Part shown: one piece after another, positions 1-9,310 of the stretch
How the letters are laid out: each line of letters starts with the position of its first letter
Numbering within the stretch: the stretch's first letter is position 1
Origin: Saprospiraceae bacterium
GTDB taxonomy: Bacteria > Bacteroidota > Bacteroidia > Chitinophagales > Saprospiraceae
Direction of reading: 5' to 3'
DNA length: 64,000 nt
NCBI GenBank assembly: GCA_029251525.1
Contig: JAQXDE010000055.1
Location: 362,904 to 426,903 of the forward strand
Program-made: the position numbers and the translations under genes
Notes under the pieces: model-generated
What the model was told of the DNA's origin: nothing
The model's database searches: none
Seen by the model: the letters and a program-made list of their open reading frames with translations, nothing else

Positions 1-2
1 TA

Positions 3-1100
3 GTGGATAAGCTGAAAATAATAATAAGTGGAGGCGGAAGTGGCGGGCATATTTTTCCCGCAATAGCAATAGCAAATGAAATCAAAAAACAATTACCTGA
101 TGCTGAAATTCTATTTGTAGGGGCAAAGGGGAAAATAGAAATGGAAAAAGTCCCGAAAGCGGGATTTCCCATCAAAGGTCTTTGGATTAGCGGATTCCAT
201 AGAAAGTTGACCTTACGGAATTTGTTGTTTCCTTTCAAACTAGTGAGTAGTTTATTCAAAGCTTTTGGGATCATTCAAAGTTTTAAGCCTGATGTGGTGG
301 TTGGAGTTGGAGGCTATGCGAGTGGGCCGACCCTTCAAGTTGCAACTATGAAAGGAATTCCAACTTTGATTCAAGAACAAAATTCTTTTCCAGGAATTAC
401 AAATCGACTTTTAGCAAAAAAAGTAAATCGAATTTGTGTAGCCTATGAAGGAATGGATAAATTTTTTCCAAAAGAAAAAATTCGACACACAGGTAATCCA
501 GTACGACAAGACATAGTTGAGTTGACTGATAAAAAAGAAGAAGGATTAAAGCATTTTGGTTTAGACCTAAATAAAAAGACAATTCTACTTTTTGGAGGTA
601 GCCTAGGAGCAAGAACATTAAATGATTCGATAGCAACAAATAAAGATTTGTTGGACGCAAATCAAAACGTGCAAGTATTATGGCAGGCAGGGGAATTATA
701 TATTGAGGAGTTCAAACAATCTGCAGCTGCCCATTTGGATAACGTTAAGATTTTATCATTTATTGATCGTATGGATTTAGCTTATGCGATGGCGGATTTG
801 GTAATTTGTAGAGCAGGCGCATTGACAATTTCGGAATTGTGTTTGGTGGCAAAACCAGCAATTTTGATACCATCACCAAATGTGGCTGAAGATCATCAAA
901 CTTTGAATGCAAAAGCACTTTCAACAAAAGATGCAGGAGTTTTGGTTGAAGATAAAAATGCTGAAGGAATGTTGAAAGAAGCGTTACAGATTTTAGAAAA
1001 TCAGCACGCTGTGGATGGATTGAAAAATAATATAAAAAAATTAGCTAAAGCAAATGCAGCTGAAAATATAGTTTCTGAAATATTTCAAATAATAAAATGA
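3..1100 (+). CDS. murG: MurG, UDP-GlcNAc : lipid I N-acetylglucosaminyltransferase
   Basis: Transfers GlcNAc from UDP-GlcNAc to lipid I to make lipid II at the inner face of the cytoplasmic membrane. The N-terminal glycine-rich loop GGGSGGHIFPA lies at residues 10-20, and VGVGGYASGP, the loop with FGGSLGARTLND, CRAGALTISEL and the sugar-nucleotide segment AEDHQTLNAK follow in the usual GT-B order. At 365 residues it has normal family length. The start is a GTG at base 3 that overlaps a TAG at bases 1-3, which is probably the stop of an upstream gene (ftsW is usual here), so the coding region appears complete. Its stop overlaps the murC start as ATGA, so the two are probably translationally coupled. 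Identification is secure; the exact start is slightly less so because the window begins here. Confidence 0.96.
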   Translation: MDKLKIIISGGGSGGHIFPAIAIANEIKKQLPDAEILFVGAKGKIEMEKVPKAGFPIKGLWISGFHRKLTLRNLLFPFKLVSSLFKAFGIIQSFKPDVVVGVGGYASGPTLQVATMKGIPTLIQEQNSFPGITNRLLAKKVNRICVAYEGMDKFFPKEKIRHTGNPVRQDIVELTDKKEEGLKHFGLDLNKKTILLFGGSLGARTLNDSIATNKDLLDANQNVQVLWQAGELYIEEFKQSAAAHLDNVKILSFIDRMDLAYAMADLVICRAGALTISELCLVAKPAILIPSPNVAEDHQTLNAKALSTKDAGVLVEDKNAEGMLKEALQILENQHAVDGLKNNIKKLAKANAAENIVSEIFQIIK

Positions 1101-2449
1101 AGCTAGAAGATATTAAAAAAATATACTTTATCGGAATTGGAGGAATAGGGATGAGTGCATTGGCGAGATATTTTAATAGCCGGCAAGTTGAAGTTTTTGG
1201 ATACGATAAAACAGAGACAAAGTTGACTAAAAAGTTAGTTGGCGAAGGGATGGAAATCCATTTTGAAGATGATGTTTCGCAAATTCCTGAGGAAGTGGAT
1301 TTAGTGGTATTTACACCAGCTATTCCAAATTCTCATGACGAGTTAAACTACTTTTTGGAAAATAATTTTCTAGTTAAAAAGAGATCGGAAGTGCTCGGAA
1401 TTATTAGCCGAAGTAAAAAGACGATTGGTGTAGCGGGTACTCATGGGAAAACATCTACAAGTTCAGTTTTAACTTGGATGTTAAAGGTTGGAGGTAATGA
1501 TTGTACAGCCTTCTTGGGTGGAATTGCTCAAAATTTTGAAAGCAATTTTATTGAAGGGAAAAGTGATTGGGTGGTGATTGAAGCTGATGAATATGATCGA
1601 TCTTTTTTGCATCTAAATCCTGATATATCAATTATTTTGTCAACGGATGCAGATCATCTTGATATTTATGGAGATGTTGCTACGATGCAAAAAACATTTT
1701 TTGATTATGCTGATAAAACGAAATCCAACGGGTTTGTTTTTATAAAAGATGGTTTGCGAATACCATTTACCAAAAATGGCATTACGTATGGTCAATTTGG
1801 AATCAACACAGGAAGTTATCGATCAGAAAATGTGAGGGTGGAAAATGGATTCTTTGTTTTTGATTTTAAAAGTTGTATTGAGAATATTGATAATATAGAA
1901 ATCACATTGGCAGGAAAACATAATGTTGAAAATGCTACCGCTGCAATTGCAGTTGCCCAACAATTAGGTATTAAAGGTGATGATATAAAAAAATCACTAG
2001 CAACATTCAAAGGAATTAAGCGACGATTTGAAAGGGTTTTTGAAGAAGGTAATGTAGTTTATATTGATGATTACGCACATCATCCATCTGAGCTAAAGGT
2101 GGCAATTGAGGCAGCAAAAATGCTTTTTCCCAATAGTAGGATTACGGGCATTTTTCAACCGCATTTATTCTCGCGAACAAATGATTTTGTGGATGGATTT
2201 GCGACCGAATTAGATGAGTTGGATGAAGTTATTTTGATGGATATTTATCCTGCTAGAGAATTGCCAATGAAGGGAGTAACATCTGAAATTATTTTTGATA
2301 AAATGAAAAATTCAGAAAAGGTGATGGTGACAAAATCAACTTTAATGGAGGAACTAAAAGGAAGAGATATAGAAGTGTTATTGACATTAGGTGCTGGAGA
2401 TATTGATACTTTTGTTTTGAAAATAAAAAATTGGCTTAGTGAAAAATGA
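1097..2449 (+). CDS. murC: MurC, UDP-N-acetylmuramate-L-alanine ligase
   Basis: ATP-dependent cytoplasmic ligase that adds L-alanine to UDP-MurNAc, the first amino acid of the peptidoglycan stem peptide. Visible signatures are the N-terminal Rossmann-like GIGGIGMSALA at residues 13-23, the P-loop GTHGKTS at 114-120, EADEYDRSF in the central domain, and the Mur C-terminal motifs DDYAHHPSE and FQPHLFSRT. Length of 450 residues is typical. The ATG overlaps the murG stop by four bases. An AT-rich gap with a hairpin separates it from ftsQ. MurC fits far better than MurD/E/F because of the HHPSE and QPHLFSRT motifs and its place between murG and ftsQ. Confidence 0.96.
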   Translation: MKLEDIKKIYFIGIGGIGMSALARYFNSRQVEVFGYDKTETKLTKKLVGEGMEIHFEDDVSQIPEEVDLVVFTPAIPNSHDELNYFLENNFLVKKRSEVLGIISRSKKTIGVAGTHGKTSTSSVLTWMLKVGGNDCTAFLGGIAQNFESNFIEGKSDWVVIEADEYDRSFLHLNPDISIILSTDADHLDIYGDVATMQKTFFDYADKTKSNGFVFIKDGLRIPFTKNGITYGQFGINTGSYRSENVRVENGFFVFDFKSCIENIDNIEITLAGKHNVENATAAIAVAQQLGIKGDDIKKSLATFKGIKRRFERVFEEGNVVYIDDYAHHPSELKVAIEAAKMLFPNSRITGIFQPHLFSRTNDFVDGFATELDELDEVILMDIYPARELPMKGVTSEIIFDKMKNSEKVMVTKSTLMEELKGRDIEVLLTLGAGDIDTFVLKIKNWLSEK

Positions 2450-2475
2450 ATGAGTTTTTGTTTTATAAAGTATGG

Positions 2476-2509
2476 ATTTTCAGTTTTTTTAAATTAAAAA
2501 ACTGAAAAT
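2476..2509. repeat. Inverted repeat in the murC-ftsQ gap
   Basis: A perfect 14-base inverted repeat (ATTTTCAGTTTTTT at 2476-2489 and its reverse complement at 2496-2509) with a 6-base loop. It could fold as an attenuator or weak terminator, though the T-run lies in the left arm rather than after the stem. The decamer ATTTTCAGTT recurs in another intergenic inverted repeat at 40460-40501. Confidence 0.5.
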
Positions 2510-2523
2510 ATAACTAATTAAGA

Positions 2524-3309
2524 ATGAATACCGAGATAATACAAACTATCAAACGACTTACAATCATAGCGACTGTATTTGTATTGTTAGGATTCATTGT
2601 GTGGTCAGTTAATAAGCGAGAAGGTTCGCTTTCAGAAGGATTGAAAATAAAAGTAGAACCTCTAGTGAACGGAAGAGATTTGTTGACTAGTGGTGATATT
2701 CAAAAAATTATACAACGAAGTTTTGTTTATGATTTAACAGAGGAAAAAGTTCCTCTGGGGAAATTGAAAGTAGGTGAAATTGAAAAGATCTTAGAGGCCG
2801 AACCATTTGTTTTAGATGCGGAGGTTTATGTAGATAATCAAAATCAATTATATGCTTATGTAAGTCAACGAACACCTATTCTAAGAGTTATTGACAAGGA
2901 TAATCAAACCTATTATTTGGACATAACTGGTAGGCAAATGCCGATGTCCGATCATAGTACTGCAAGGGTGCTGGTAGCAACGGGGGAAATTCCACCTTAT
3001 ACCCCTGATTTTCTAGAGGCAAAGAAAATGCATTTTTTGAAAAAAATGTTTGAACTAACAGAATATATTCGAGGTGACGAATTCTTGAGTCCAATGATCG
3101 AACAAATTTATGTGAGTCAGAATGAAGAGTTTATACTCATCCCTAAAGTGGGAAGACAAAAGATAATTTTTGGAAAATACATAGACATAGAAGACAAGTT
3201 TAATCGCTTGAAGTTATTTTACCAAGAAGGTATGTCAAGAGAAGGTTGGCAAAAGTATAAAACCATTAATTTGAAATATCGCAAGCAAGTAGTTTGTGAG
3301 AGGAGATGA
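2524..3309 (+). CDS. ftsQ: FtsQ/DivIB-like cell division protein
   Basis: Probable bitopic divisome protein linking early and late division proteins in the periplasm. It has a short cytoplasmic N-terminus, one membrane helix at about residues 12-29 (ITIIATVFVLLGFIVWSV-like), then a periplasmic region with a POTRA-like stretch (GDIQKIIQRSF ... GKLKVGEIEKILEAEPFVLDAEVYVD) and the FtsQ-like segment (PILRVIDKDNQTYYLDITGRQMP). At 261 residues it has normal length. FtsQ sequences diverge strongly, so the call rests on topology plus position between murC and ftsA. A stretch of about 160 AT-rich bases separates it from ftsA, which may therefore have its own promoter. Confidence 0.9.
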   Translation: MNTEIIQTIKRLTIIATVFVLLGFIVWSVNKREGSLSEGLKIKVEPLVNGRDLLTSGDIQKIIQRSFVYDLTEEKVPLGKLKVGEIEKILEAEPFVLDAEVYVDNQNQLYAYVSQRTPILRVIDKDNQTYYLDITGRQMPMSDHSTARVLVATGEIPPYTPDFLEAKKMHFLKKMFELTEYIRGDEFLSPMIEQIYVSQNEEFILIPKVGRQKIIFGKYIDIEDKFNRLKLFYQEGMSREGWQKYKTINLKYRKQVVCERR

Positions 3310-3471
3310 ATACGATATTGATTATGCATAAAATCAATTAAAATTAAATTTTCAAAGTAATTGTTTTAATTATTTATATCAAATAATTCAACTTCAAAAT
3401 AAATAAATTGATTCCCTTAAATTAATTAATCATAAAAGAACATAACACTCTTTTTTAAACCTAGAAACATT

Positions 3472-4800
3472 ATGATGGATACAAATTTACCAAAACAAGA
3501 AGTCGTCGTCGCCTTGGACATAGGAACAACAAAGGTCTGTGCCATTGCAGGTCGAAAAGACAAGCATGGGAAAATCGAAATCTTAGGTGTTGGTAAAGTA
3601 AATTCTGAGGGGGTGATGCGAGGCATCGTTACTAATATTGAAAAAACAGTGAGAGCAATTTCTGATTCTGTTGCTGCCGCTGAACGTTCTGTTGGGAAAC
3701 CTATTAAAATTGTTCATGTAGGTATTGCAGGTCAGCACATTAAAAGTTTACAGCATCGTGGAATTTTGACTAGGCAAGATGATTATGACGAAATTGGTCA
3801 AAAAGATATAGATCAATTAGTGAGTGATATGTACAAATTAGTTTTGCCTCCAGGTGATAAAATTTTACATGTTATTCCTCAAGAATATACTATTGATAGT
3901 GAACAAGGAATTACTGATCCTATCGGTATGTCAGGAGTAAGATTGGAGGCAAATTTCCATATTATAACAGGACAAATTACTGCTTCACACAATATTGATA
4001 GATGCGTTCGAAAAGCTGGTTTACAAGTAGCTGATATGACATTAGAACCTATCGCTTCAGCTACAAGTGTTTTGAGTAAGGAAGAAAAAGAAGCAGGGAT
4101 TGCGTTGGTAGATATAGGTGGTGGAACTACTGATATTACTATTTTTCAGGAGGGTATTATTCGACACACGGCAGTTATTCCTTTTGGTGGGAATGTAATT
4201 ACAAAAGACATTAAAGAAGGATGTTCTGTAATTCATCAACAAGCTGAAAAGTTGAAAATAAAATTCGGATCTGCGTTGTCGGAGGAAGTTTATGATAATA
4301 GAATTATTACTATTCCTGGTTTGAAAGGACGTGACCCAAGAGAAATATCTGAAAAGAATTTGGCAAGAATCATTCAAGCAAGAGTAGAGGAGATTATGGA
4401 TTATGTGGTTTGGGAAATAAGACGATCTGGATATGAGCGCAAGTTGATTGGAGGAATAGTTTTAACAGGTGGGGGATCTTTGTTGAGTAATATTGAAAAA
4501 TTAACTGCATATCATACAGGTATGAATACTCGAATTGGTTTGCCTATTGAGCAATTGGCTCATGGTTACTCAGAACAAATTTGTAGCCCTGTATTTTCTA
4601 CGGTTATTGGATTATTAATCAAAGGTATTCATGCCAATGAAAAACGACCTGAAAAAATTGCAGAGCCAGTTCTAGAATTTGCTGCCGAGATGGGAGAAAA
4701 AGAACCATCCAATGCAATAGAGGTTGGTGGTAAATGGTATGATCAATTATTTAAAAAAACCAAGGAATGGTTTGAAGATGAACCAGATGCTGAGTTTTAA
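3472..4800 (+). CDS. ftsA: FtsA, actin-like membrane anchor of the Z-ring
   Basis: Actin-fold ATP-binding protein that tethers FtsZ to the membrane. Phosphate-1 motif ALDIGTTKVCAIAG is at residues 14-27, phosphate-2 motif VDIGGGTTDIT near 213-223, and the adenosine motif GGIVLTGGGSLL follows. The C-terminus WYDQLFKKTKEWF is a plausible amphipathic membrane-targeting helix. Two adjacent ATGs (3472 and 3475) make the start ambiguous by one codon. It is followed by ftsZ after 80 bases, the standard pairing. Confidence 0.96.
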   Translation: MMDTNLPKQEVVVALDIGTTKVCAIAGRKDKHGKIEILGVGKVNSEGVMRGIVTNIEKTVRAISDSVAAAERSVGKPIKIVHVGIAGQHIKSLQHRGILTRQDDYDEIGQKDIDQLVSDMYKLVLPPGDKILHVIPQEYTIDSEQGITDPIGMSGVRLEANFHIITGQITASHNIDRCVRKAGLQVADMTLEPIASATSVLSKEEKEAGIALVDIGGGTTDITIFQEGIIRHTAVIPFGGNVITKDIKEGCSVIHQQAEKLKIKFGSALSEEVYDNRIITIPGLKGRDPREISEKNLARIIQARVEEIMDYVVWEIRRSGYERKLIGGIVLTGGGSLLSNIEKLTAYHTGMNTRIGLPIEQLAHGYSEQICSPVFSTVIGLLIKGIHANEKRPEKIAEPVLEFAAEMGEKEPSNAIEVGGKWYDQLFKKTKEWFEDEPDAEF

Positions 4801-4880
4801 TATTTTAAATATTTCTACCAAAAAACACTTAAAGAAACATTATATCTAATTCCTTAATATAAATTAAAACACTCTTAATT

Positions 4881-6320
4881 ATGTTATTTGACTTGCCTAA
4901 AGAAACTAGCTCAATAATAAAAGTGATTGGCGTTGGAGGTGGCGGAAGCAATGCAGTAAATCACATGTTCGATCTCGGGATCGTAGGTGTAGATTTCGCA
5001 ATATGCAATACGGACAACCAAGCCATGGAACTTAGTAAAGTTCCAACAAAAATACAATTAGGACCAGACTTAACAGAAGGGTTAGGAGCAGGTTCAAAAC
5101 CAGATATTGGCCGCCAAGCTTGTATCGAGTCTATTGATGAGATTAAAAACTTTTTAGCTAATGGGACAAAAATGCTTTTTGTAACAGCCGGAATGGGTGG
5201 CGGAACAGGTACAGGTGCTGCTCCGATTATTGCTAAAGCAGCTCAAGAAATGGACATCTTGACAGTTGGAATTGTCACTCTTCCTTTTTCATTCGAAGGT
5301 CGTCGTCGATCAAAACAAGGTGTTGATGGATTGGATGAGTTAAAGAAAAATGTCGATACTTTAATCGTAATTTCAAATGATAAATTGCGTCAGATTCACG
5401 GTAATTTGAAATTGTCTCAAGCATTTTCTGAAGCAGATGATATTTTATCAACAGCTGCAAAGGGTATTGCAGAGATCATTACAGTTCCTGGATATGTAAA
5501 TGTTGATTTTGAAGATGTCAATACTGTTATGAGAGGTAGTGGAGTTGCTATTATGGGAACTGCAACTTCTGAAGGTGAGGATCGAGCCAAACTTGCAGTA
5601 GATGAAGCATTGAATTCTCCATTATTGGAAGAAAACGATATTCAAGGTGCGCAGCACATTTTATTAAATATTACTTCTGGAAATAAAGAAGTGACAATGG
5701 ACGAGATTTTTGAAATAACAGAGTTCGTTCAAGAAGAAGCTGGTTTTGGAACAGATTTGATTTGGGGAAATTGTTACGACGAATCATTGGGTGACCAACT
5801 CAGTGTAACAGTTATCGCAACTGGTTTTGAAGAAAGTCAGCCAACAGCAACAAAAACTGGAAATGCCAAGATTAAAATCCCTTTGGATAGTTCAGATAAC
5901 ACTAAAAAAAAGAATGGCATTTTTGAAATAGGATATGACAATGGCCAATCTGCAAATACAGTAGAATTTGATAATGTCCGATCTAATTACGAACAGTATC
6001 AAAGACAGATGGGGTACTCGTATGAGGAGCCTTATGTGAAAAGTGAAGACAAAGAACGAATAAAAGAAGAACGAAGAAAAAGACTTGAATTCGAGGCGTT
6101 AAAAAGAGAAGAGCGTTTGAGAAACCTCAGCGTAAAATTAAATAATCCACAAACTGTAAATGAGTTGGAAAATGAACCAGCTTATTTACGTCGAAAAGTA
6201 AATTTAGATGATGTTCCTCATAGTAATGAGGTGTCTAATTTATCTAGACTTTCGATTACGGATGATGTAGAACCTGAAATCAGGAAGGAAAATTCTTATC
6301 TACATGACCGTCCGGATTAA
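4881..6320 (+). CDS. ftsZ: FtsZ, tubulin-like division GTPase
   Basis: Polymerising GTPase that forms the division ring. The N-terminal GVGGGGSNAVNHM is at residues 17-29, the tubulin signature GMGGGTGTGAAPIIA near 104-118, and the T7 loop NVDFEDVNTVM near 207-217. After the globular part comes a charged linker (many E/K/R between about 380 and 430). The C-terminal tail has PAYLRRKVNL and a terminal NSYLHD-type peptide, both familiar from Bacteroidota FtsZ. Length of 479 residues is long compared with Escherichia coli but normal for this phylum. A Rho-independent terminator follows about 85 bases downstream, marking the end of the dcw cluster. Confidence 0.97.
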   Translation: MLFDLPKETSSIIKVIGVGGGGSNAVNHMFDLGIVGVDFAICNTDNQAMELSKVPTKIQLGPDLTEGLGAGSKPDIGRQACIESIDEIKNFLANGTKMLFVTAGMGGGTGTGAAPIIAKAAQEMDILTVGIVTLPFSFEGRRRSKQGVDGLDELKKNVDTLIVISNDKLRQIHGNLKLSQAFSEADDILSTAAKGIAEIITVPGYVNVDFEDVNTVMRGSGVAIMGTATSEGEDRAKLAVDEALNSPLLEENDIQGAQHILLNITSGNKEVTMDEIFEITEFVQEEAGFGTDLIWGNCYDESLGDQLSVTVIATGFEESQPTATKTGNAKIKIPLDSSDNTKKKNGIFEIGYDNGQSANTVEFDNVRSNYEQYQRQMGYSYEEPYVKSEDKERIKEERRKRLEFEALKREERLRNLSVKLNNPQTVNELENEPAYLRRKVNLDDVPHSNEVSNLSRLSITDDVEPEIRKENSYLHDRPD

Positions 6321-6406
6321 AGAAAATGAGTAAGTAATTACTCATTAGGTTCCATTAGGATTCCTAGAGTCCGTTATGGTTCTTTTAAGGGATTAGTTTA
6401 AATATG

Positions 6407-6441
6407 AAGGCATTCGCACATTGTGTGGATGCCTTTTTTGT
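6407..6441 (+). terminator. Rho-independent terminator after ftsZ
   Basis: AAGGCATTCGCAC pairs with GTGTGGATGCCTT (two G-U pairs) across a tiny loop and is followed by a run of T. Position fits the end of the murG-ftsZ cluster. Confidence 0.85.
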
Positions 6442-6552
6442 TTTGTTTAAAAGACTCTGTTGTTAAGAATTTATGGCATGTTTTTTTCTTAACACTGATT
6501 ATCCTCCTTTTATAAATTCCCTCCTTTTTTTTTACTTCAAAAAATCTAAATC

Positions 6553-7218
6553 ATGAAATTAATTAACAATCAAATTAATCCTAGCTCTATTTTTCCAAAA
6601 ACTATTTATTGTTTGCTTTTAACATTATTATTGACTCAATTGTCTTTTGCAAATATTAATAATTCTAACTCAAACAACTTGGGTCGTTTTTATGCAAATT
6701 CTAAAAACTGTGAAGTCAAAGTAATTTGGAATACGGTGTCCGAAACCGATTTAAAGTTATTTGAACTTGAATGGAGTGGAGATGGAAAAAATTTCTACAA
6801 AATTCATACTCAAGGGTCTTCAGGTTTATCTCCAAGTAGTGGACTTTACGAATATCTTGATAATAATTCTATGTACAGTAACTATTACAGGTTGAAATTT
6901 GTAAAATTTGATGGGACATTTAATTATTCAAAGAAAATTTTTGTAAAAAAGAAATGTAAAAGTAAAAATACACTATCAATTTATCCGAATCCAGTTTCAT
7001 TGAATTCCAACTTTGTAAACATCGAATTTATACCTTCAAGATCTCAATCACAGATTTTAATTAACGATATGTTAGGAAGATCGATCCAACGCTTAAATTT
7101 TGAAGTGGAAAGTGGAATTTCTAATAAATTTGAAATAGATATCTCTAGCTTTCCACCTGGAACATATAATTTGATTGTTGTAGGGGAAAGGCAAGCAAAA
7201 ATATTTGTAATAAAATAG
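6553..7218 (+). CDS. Secreted protein with T9SS type A sorting domain
   Basis: Signal peptide at residues 1-33 (hydrophobic run around TIYCLLLTLLLTQLSFA). The middle (about 50-130) resembles the fibronectin-like segment that often precedes the sorting domain in Bacteroidota, with WNTVSETDLKLFELEWSGDG and YYRLKFVKFDGT. The C-terminal 80 residues begin SIYPNPVS near residue 141 and end PGTYNLIVVGERQAKIFVIK, the classical T9SS type A sorting domain. It is therefore probably exported across the outer membrane and cleaved or attached there. No catalytic domain is visible, so its role is unknown. A strong bidirectional terminator follows. Confidence 0.85.
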   Translation: MKLINNQINPSSIFPKTIYCLLLTLLLTQLSFANINNSNSNNLGRFYANSKNCEVKVIWNTVSETDLKLFELEWSGDGKNFYKIHTQGSSGLSPSSGLYEYLDNNSMYSNYYRLKFVKFDGTFNYSKKIFVKKKCKSKNTLSIYPNPVSLNSNFVNIEFIPSRSQSQILINDMLGRSIQRLNFEVESGISNKFEIDISSFPPGTYNLIVVGERQAKIFVIK

Positions 7219-7251
7219 ATTGATATAACTTTTATTTATTATTTACATAAA

Positions 7252-7300
7252 ATAAAAAAGAGACCTATTCATTAAGTTGAGTAGGTCTCTTTTTATTATT
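7252..7300. terminator. Strong terminator after the T9SS protein gene
   Basis: AAAAAGAGACCTA and TAGGTCTCTTTTT form a perfect stem with A and T runs on its two sides, so it can work in both directions. Confidence 0.85.
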
Positions 7301-7354
7301 AAGCCTTATGATATTTTTAACCTAGAACTGAACATAGAGCTTTAAAATTTTCTC

Positions 7355-7362
7355 TATTTTTG
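7355..7362 (+). promoter_or_regulatory. Possible -7 promoter element upstream of apbE
   Basis: TATTTTTG matches the Bacteroidota -7 consensus TAnnTTTG and lies 23 bases before the apbE start. No clear TTTG element is present at the expected -33 distance, so the call is tentative. Confidence 0.35.
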
Positions 7363-7385
7363 TTTTTTTAAAAAAATAGCTATTT

Positions 7386-8423
7386 ATGAAAAGGTTACTC
7401 ATACTTGCCTGCTTGGTTTTACTTTTTTCATGTCAAAATGAATTTCAAGGTTCAGCGTCTAAATTTTTAAAAATTAAAGGAGAAACGATGGGGACGACTT
7501 ATCATATTACTTACGAAGATGAGTTGGGGCGTAATTTTAAGAATGAAATAGATATAATTTTATTAAAGTTAAATCAATCGGTTTCAACTTATATTCCTGA
7601 TTCAGAGATCTCGAAGTTTAACCAAAATAAAGAAATAAATACATTTGATAGGTATTTTCGAGATGTAACTCTAGCATCACAAAAAATATTTGAAGAGACT
7701 GATGGGTTATTTGATCCAACTGTTATGCCTTTGGTGAATTATTGGGGGTTTGGATACACGGAAAAAAAAGCAATTACAGACATTGATAGTTTTAGAGTTG
7801 ATTCGTTAAAAAAATTAGTTGGTTTTGAAAAAATTAAAATCAATTGTGATAAAACTAATCTTGGTTTAATTTGTAGTTTCTCAAAAAACAATCCAAATAT
7901 CCAACTTGATTATTCTGCGATTGCAAAAGGTTATGGAGTAGATATTGTCGCTAATTTTTTTCAGGAAAAAAAAATAAAAAATTTTCTTGTAGAAATTGGC
8001 GGTGAACTTAGAACGTCAGGCAAAAATTCCAAGAAAAAGATATGGACTACCGCAATCAATACTCCAAAAATCAATGCTCAGCTTAACGAGTACGAAGCCA
8101 TTATTAAAGTATTTAATAAAGGTATCGCTACCTCAGGTAACTATCGAAATTTTTACGAGGCTAATGGTGAATGGTATGGTCATGAGATAAATCCAAAAAC
8201 AGGCTTTCCTGAAAAAAGTAATTTACTCAGCGTCACCATTATGGCTGATGATTGCATGAGTGCTGACGCTTATGCGACAGCCATGATGGTTATGGGATTG
8301 GAAAAATCAAAAGCGTTAGCAGCAAAAGTCGAAAATATAGATGCCTTTTTTATTTTTGCTAATGAAATTGGTAAGTTAGAAACTTTTTATACGAAAGGGT
8401 TTGAAGGGATAATTTTAGAATAA
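7386..8423 (+). CDS. apbE: ApbE-family FAD:protein FMN transferase, lipoprotein
   Basis: Likely attaches FMN covalently to threonine residues of flavoproteins (for example Nqr or Rnf subunits) on the periplasmic side, using FAD. Signal peptide with lipobox ending at Cys16 (VLLFSCQNEF). Family motifs in order: GETMGTTYHITY (32-43), FDPTVMPLVNYWGFG, LDYSAIAKGYGVD, VEIGGELRTSGKN, the GIATSGNYRNFYE / GHEINPKTGFP pair, and the metal-binding MSADAYATAMMVMG near 290-303. Length of 345 residues is standard. The gene is monocistronic or leads into the exonuclease gene 26 bases downstream. Confidence 0.94.
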   Translation: MKRLLILACLVLLFSCQNEFQGSASKFLKIKGETMGTTYHITYEDELGRNFKNEIDIILLKLNQSVSTYIPDSEISKFNQNKEINTFDRYFRDVTLASQKIFEETDGLFDPTVMPLVNYWGFGYTEKKAITDIDSFRVDSLKKLVGFEKIKINCDKTNLGLICSFSKNNPNIQLDYSAIAKGYGVDIVANFFQEKKIKNFLVEIGGELRTSGKNSKKKIWTTAINTPKINAQLNEYEAIIKVFNKGIATSGNYRNFYEANGEWYGHEINPKTGFPEKSNLLSVTIMADDCMSADAYATAMMVMGLEKSKALAAKVENIDAFFIFANEIGKLETFYTKGFEGIILE

Positions 8424-8449
8424 AATTTTATTTAAAAATATAACGAAAT

Positions 8450-9259
8450 ATGGATTTTAAATTAGAGAGAGATCTTTGCTTTTTTGATATTGAGTCAACT
8501 GGGCTAAATGTAGTGAGAGATAGAATAGTGCAAATTGCTATTATTAAATATCACAAAAACAGAGTTGAACCCGAAGAGTTGGAGATGATGATTAACCCTG
8601 GTATTCCGATTTCGGAGGAGGCAATGAATGTTCACGGTATCACACCAAAGATGTTATCAAACAAACCTTCTTTCCAACAAGTTTCTGACCAATTGCTTAA
8701 ATTTATTGGAGACTCTGATTTAGCTGGTTATAATTCTAATCGTTTTGATGTACCGATGTTGATGGAAGAATTTTCAAGAGTAGGTATTGAACTTGACATG
8801 TCTCGACGAAGAACGATTGATGTCCAACGAATTTTTTACAAAATGGAACCTCGAACCCTAAGTGCTGCTTTAAAATATTACACGGGTAAGAAAATTGAAA
8901 ATGCACACGATGCTCTTTCTGATGTTCGTGCAACAATTGATGTGTTAAAAGGGCAATTGGAAAGATATCAAGACGTTGATTTAGAGGATGGAGACGGCAA
9001 TATTATTGAAAGGCCGGTTCAAAATGATATGAAAGCATTACATGAATTCACAACTGATGATAAAATGATAGATGCAACTATGCGATTAAAATATAACCAT
9101 GAAGGAGTAATCGTTTTTAACTTTGGAAAATATCAGGGACAGCACGCAGCTAAAGTTTTGAAAAATGACAAGGCTTATTATAACTGGATTTTGAATAAGG
9201 AATTTTCAAGTCAGGTTAAACAACTAGTTAAAAAATTAGTGAAGGATTATGGAAAATAA
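8450..9259 (+). CDS. DEDDh 3'-5' exonuclease with ExoX-like C-terminal region
   Basis: Probable DNA or RNA 3'-5' exonuclease of the DnaQ / Pol III epsilon-like group. The catalytic set is visible: D13 and E15 in FFDIESTGLN, D100 in YNSNRFDVPML, and H153/D158 in NAHDALSDVRAT. After a linker, the C-terminal part (from about residue 217, VIVFNFGKYQGQHAAKVLKND ... YYNWILNKEF) matches the small domain seen at the end of exodeoxyribonuclease X-like proteins. It is not fused to a polymerase. Repair or proofreading are both possible roles; the sequence does not decide. Confidence 0.88.
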   Translation: MDFKLERDLCFFDIESTGLNVVRDRIVQIAIIKYHKNRVEPEELEMMINPGIPISEEAMNVHGITPKMLSNKPSFQQVSDQLLKFIGDSDLAGYNSNRFDVPMLMEEFSRVGIELDMSRRRTIDVQRIFYKMEPRTLSAALKYYTGKKIENAHDALSDVRATIDVLKGQLERYQDVDLEDGDGNIIERPVQNDMKALHEFTTDDKMIDATMRLKYNHEGVIVFNFGKYQGQHAAKVLKNDKAYYNWILNKEFSSQVKQLVKKLVKDYGK

Positions 9260-9310
9260 TAAGCGATGAACTATTTTTTTGCCGCCAATTTTTGAACAAA
9301 AAATAAGAAA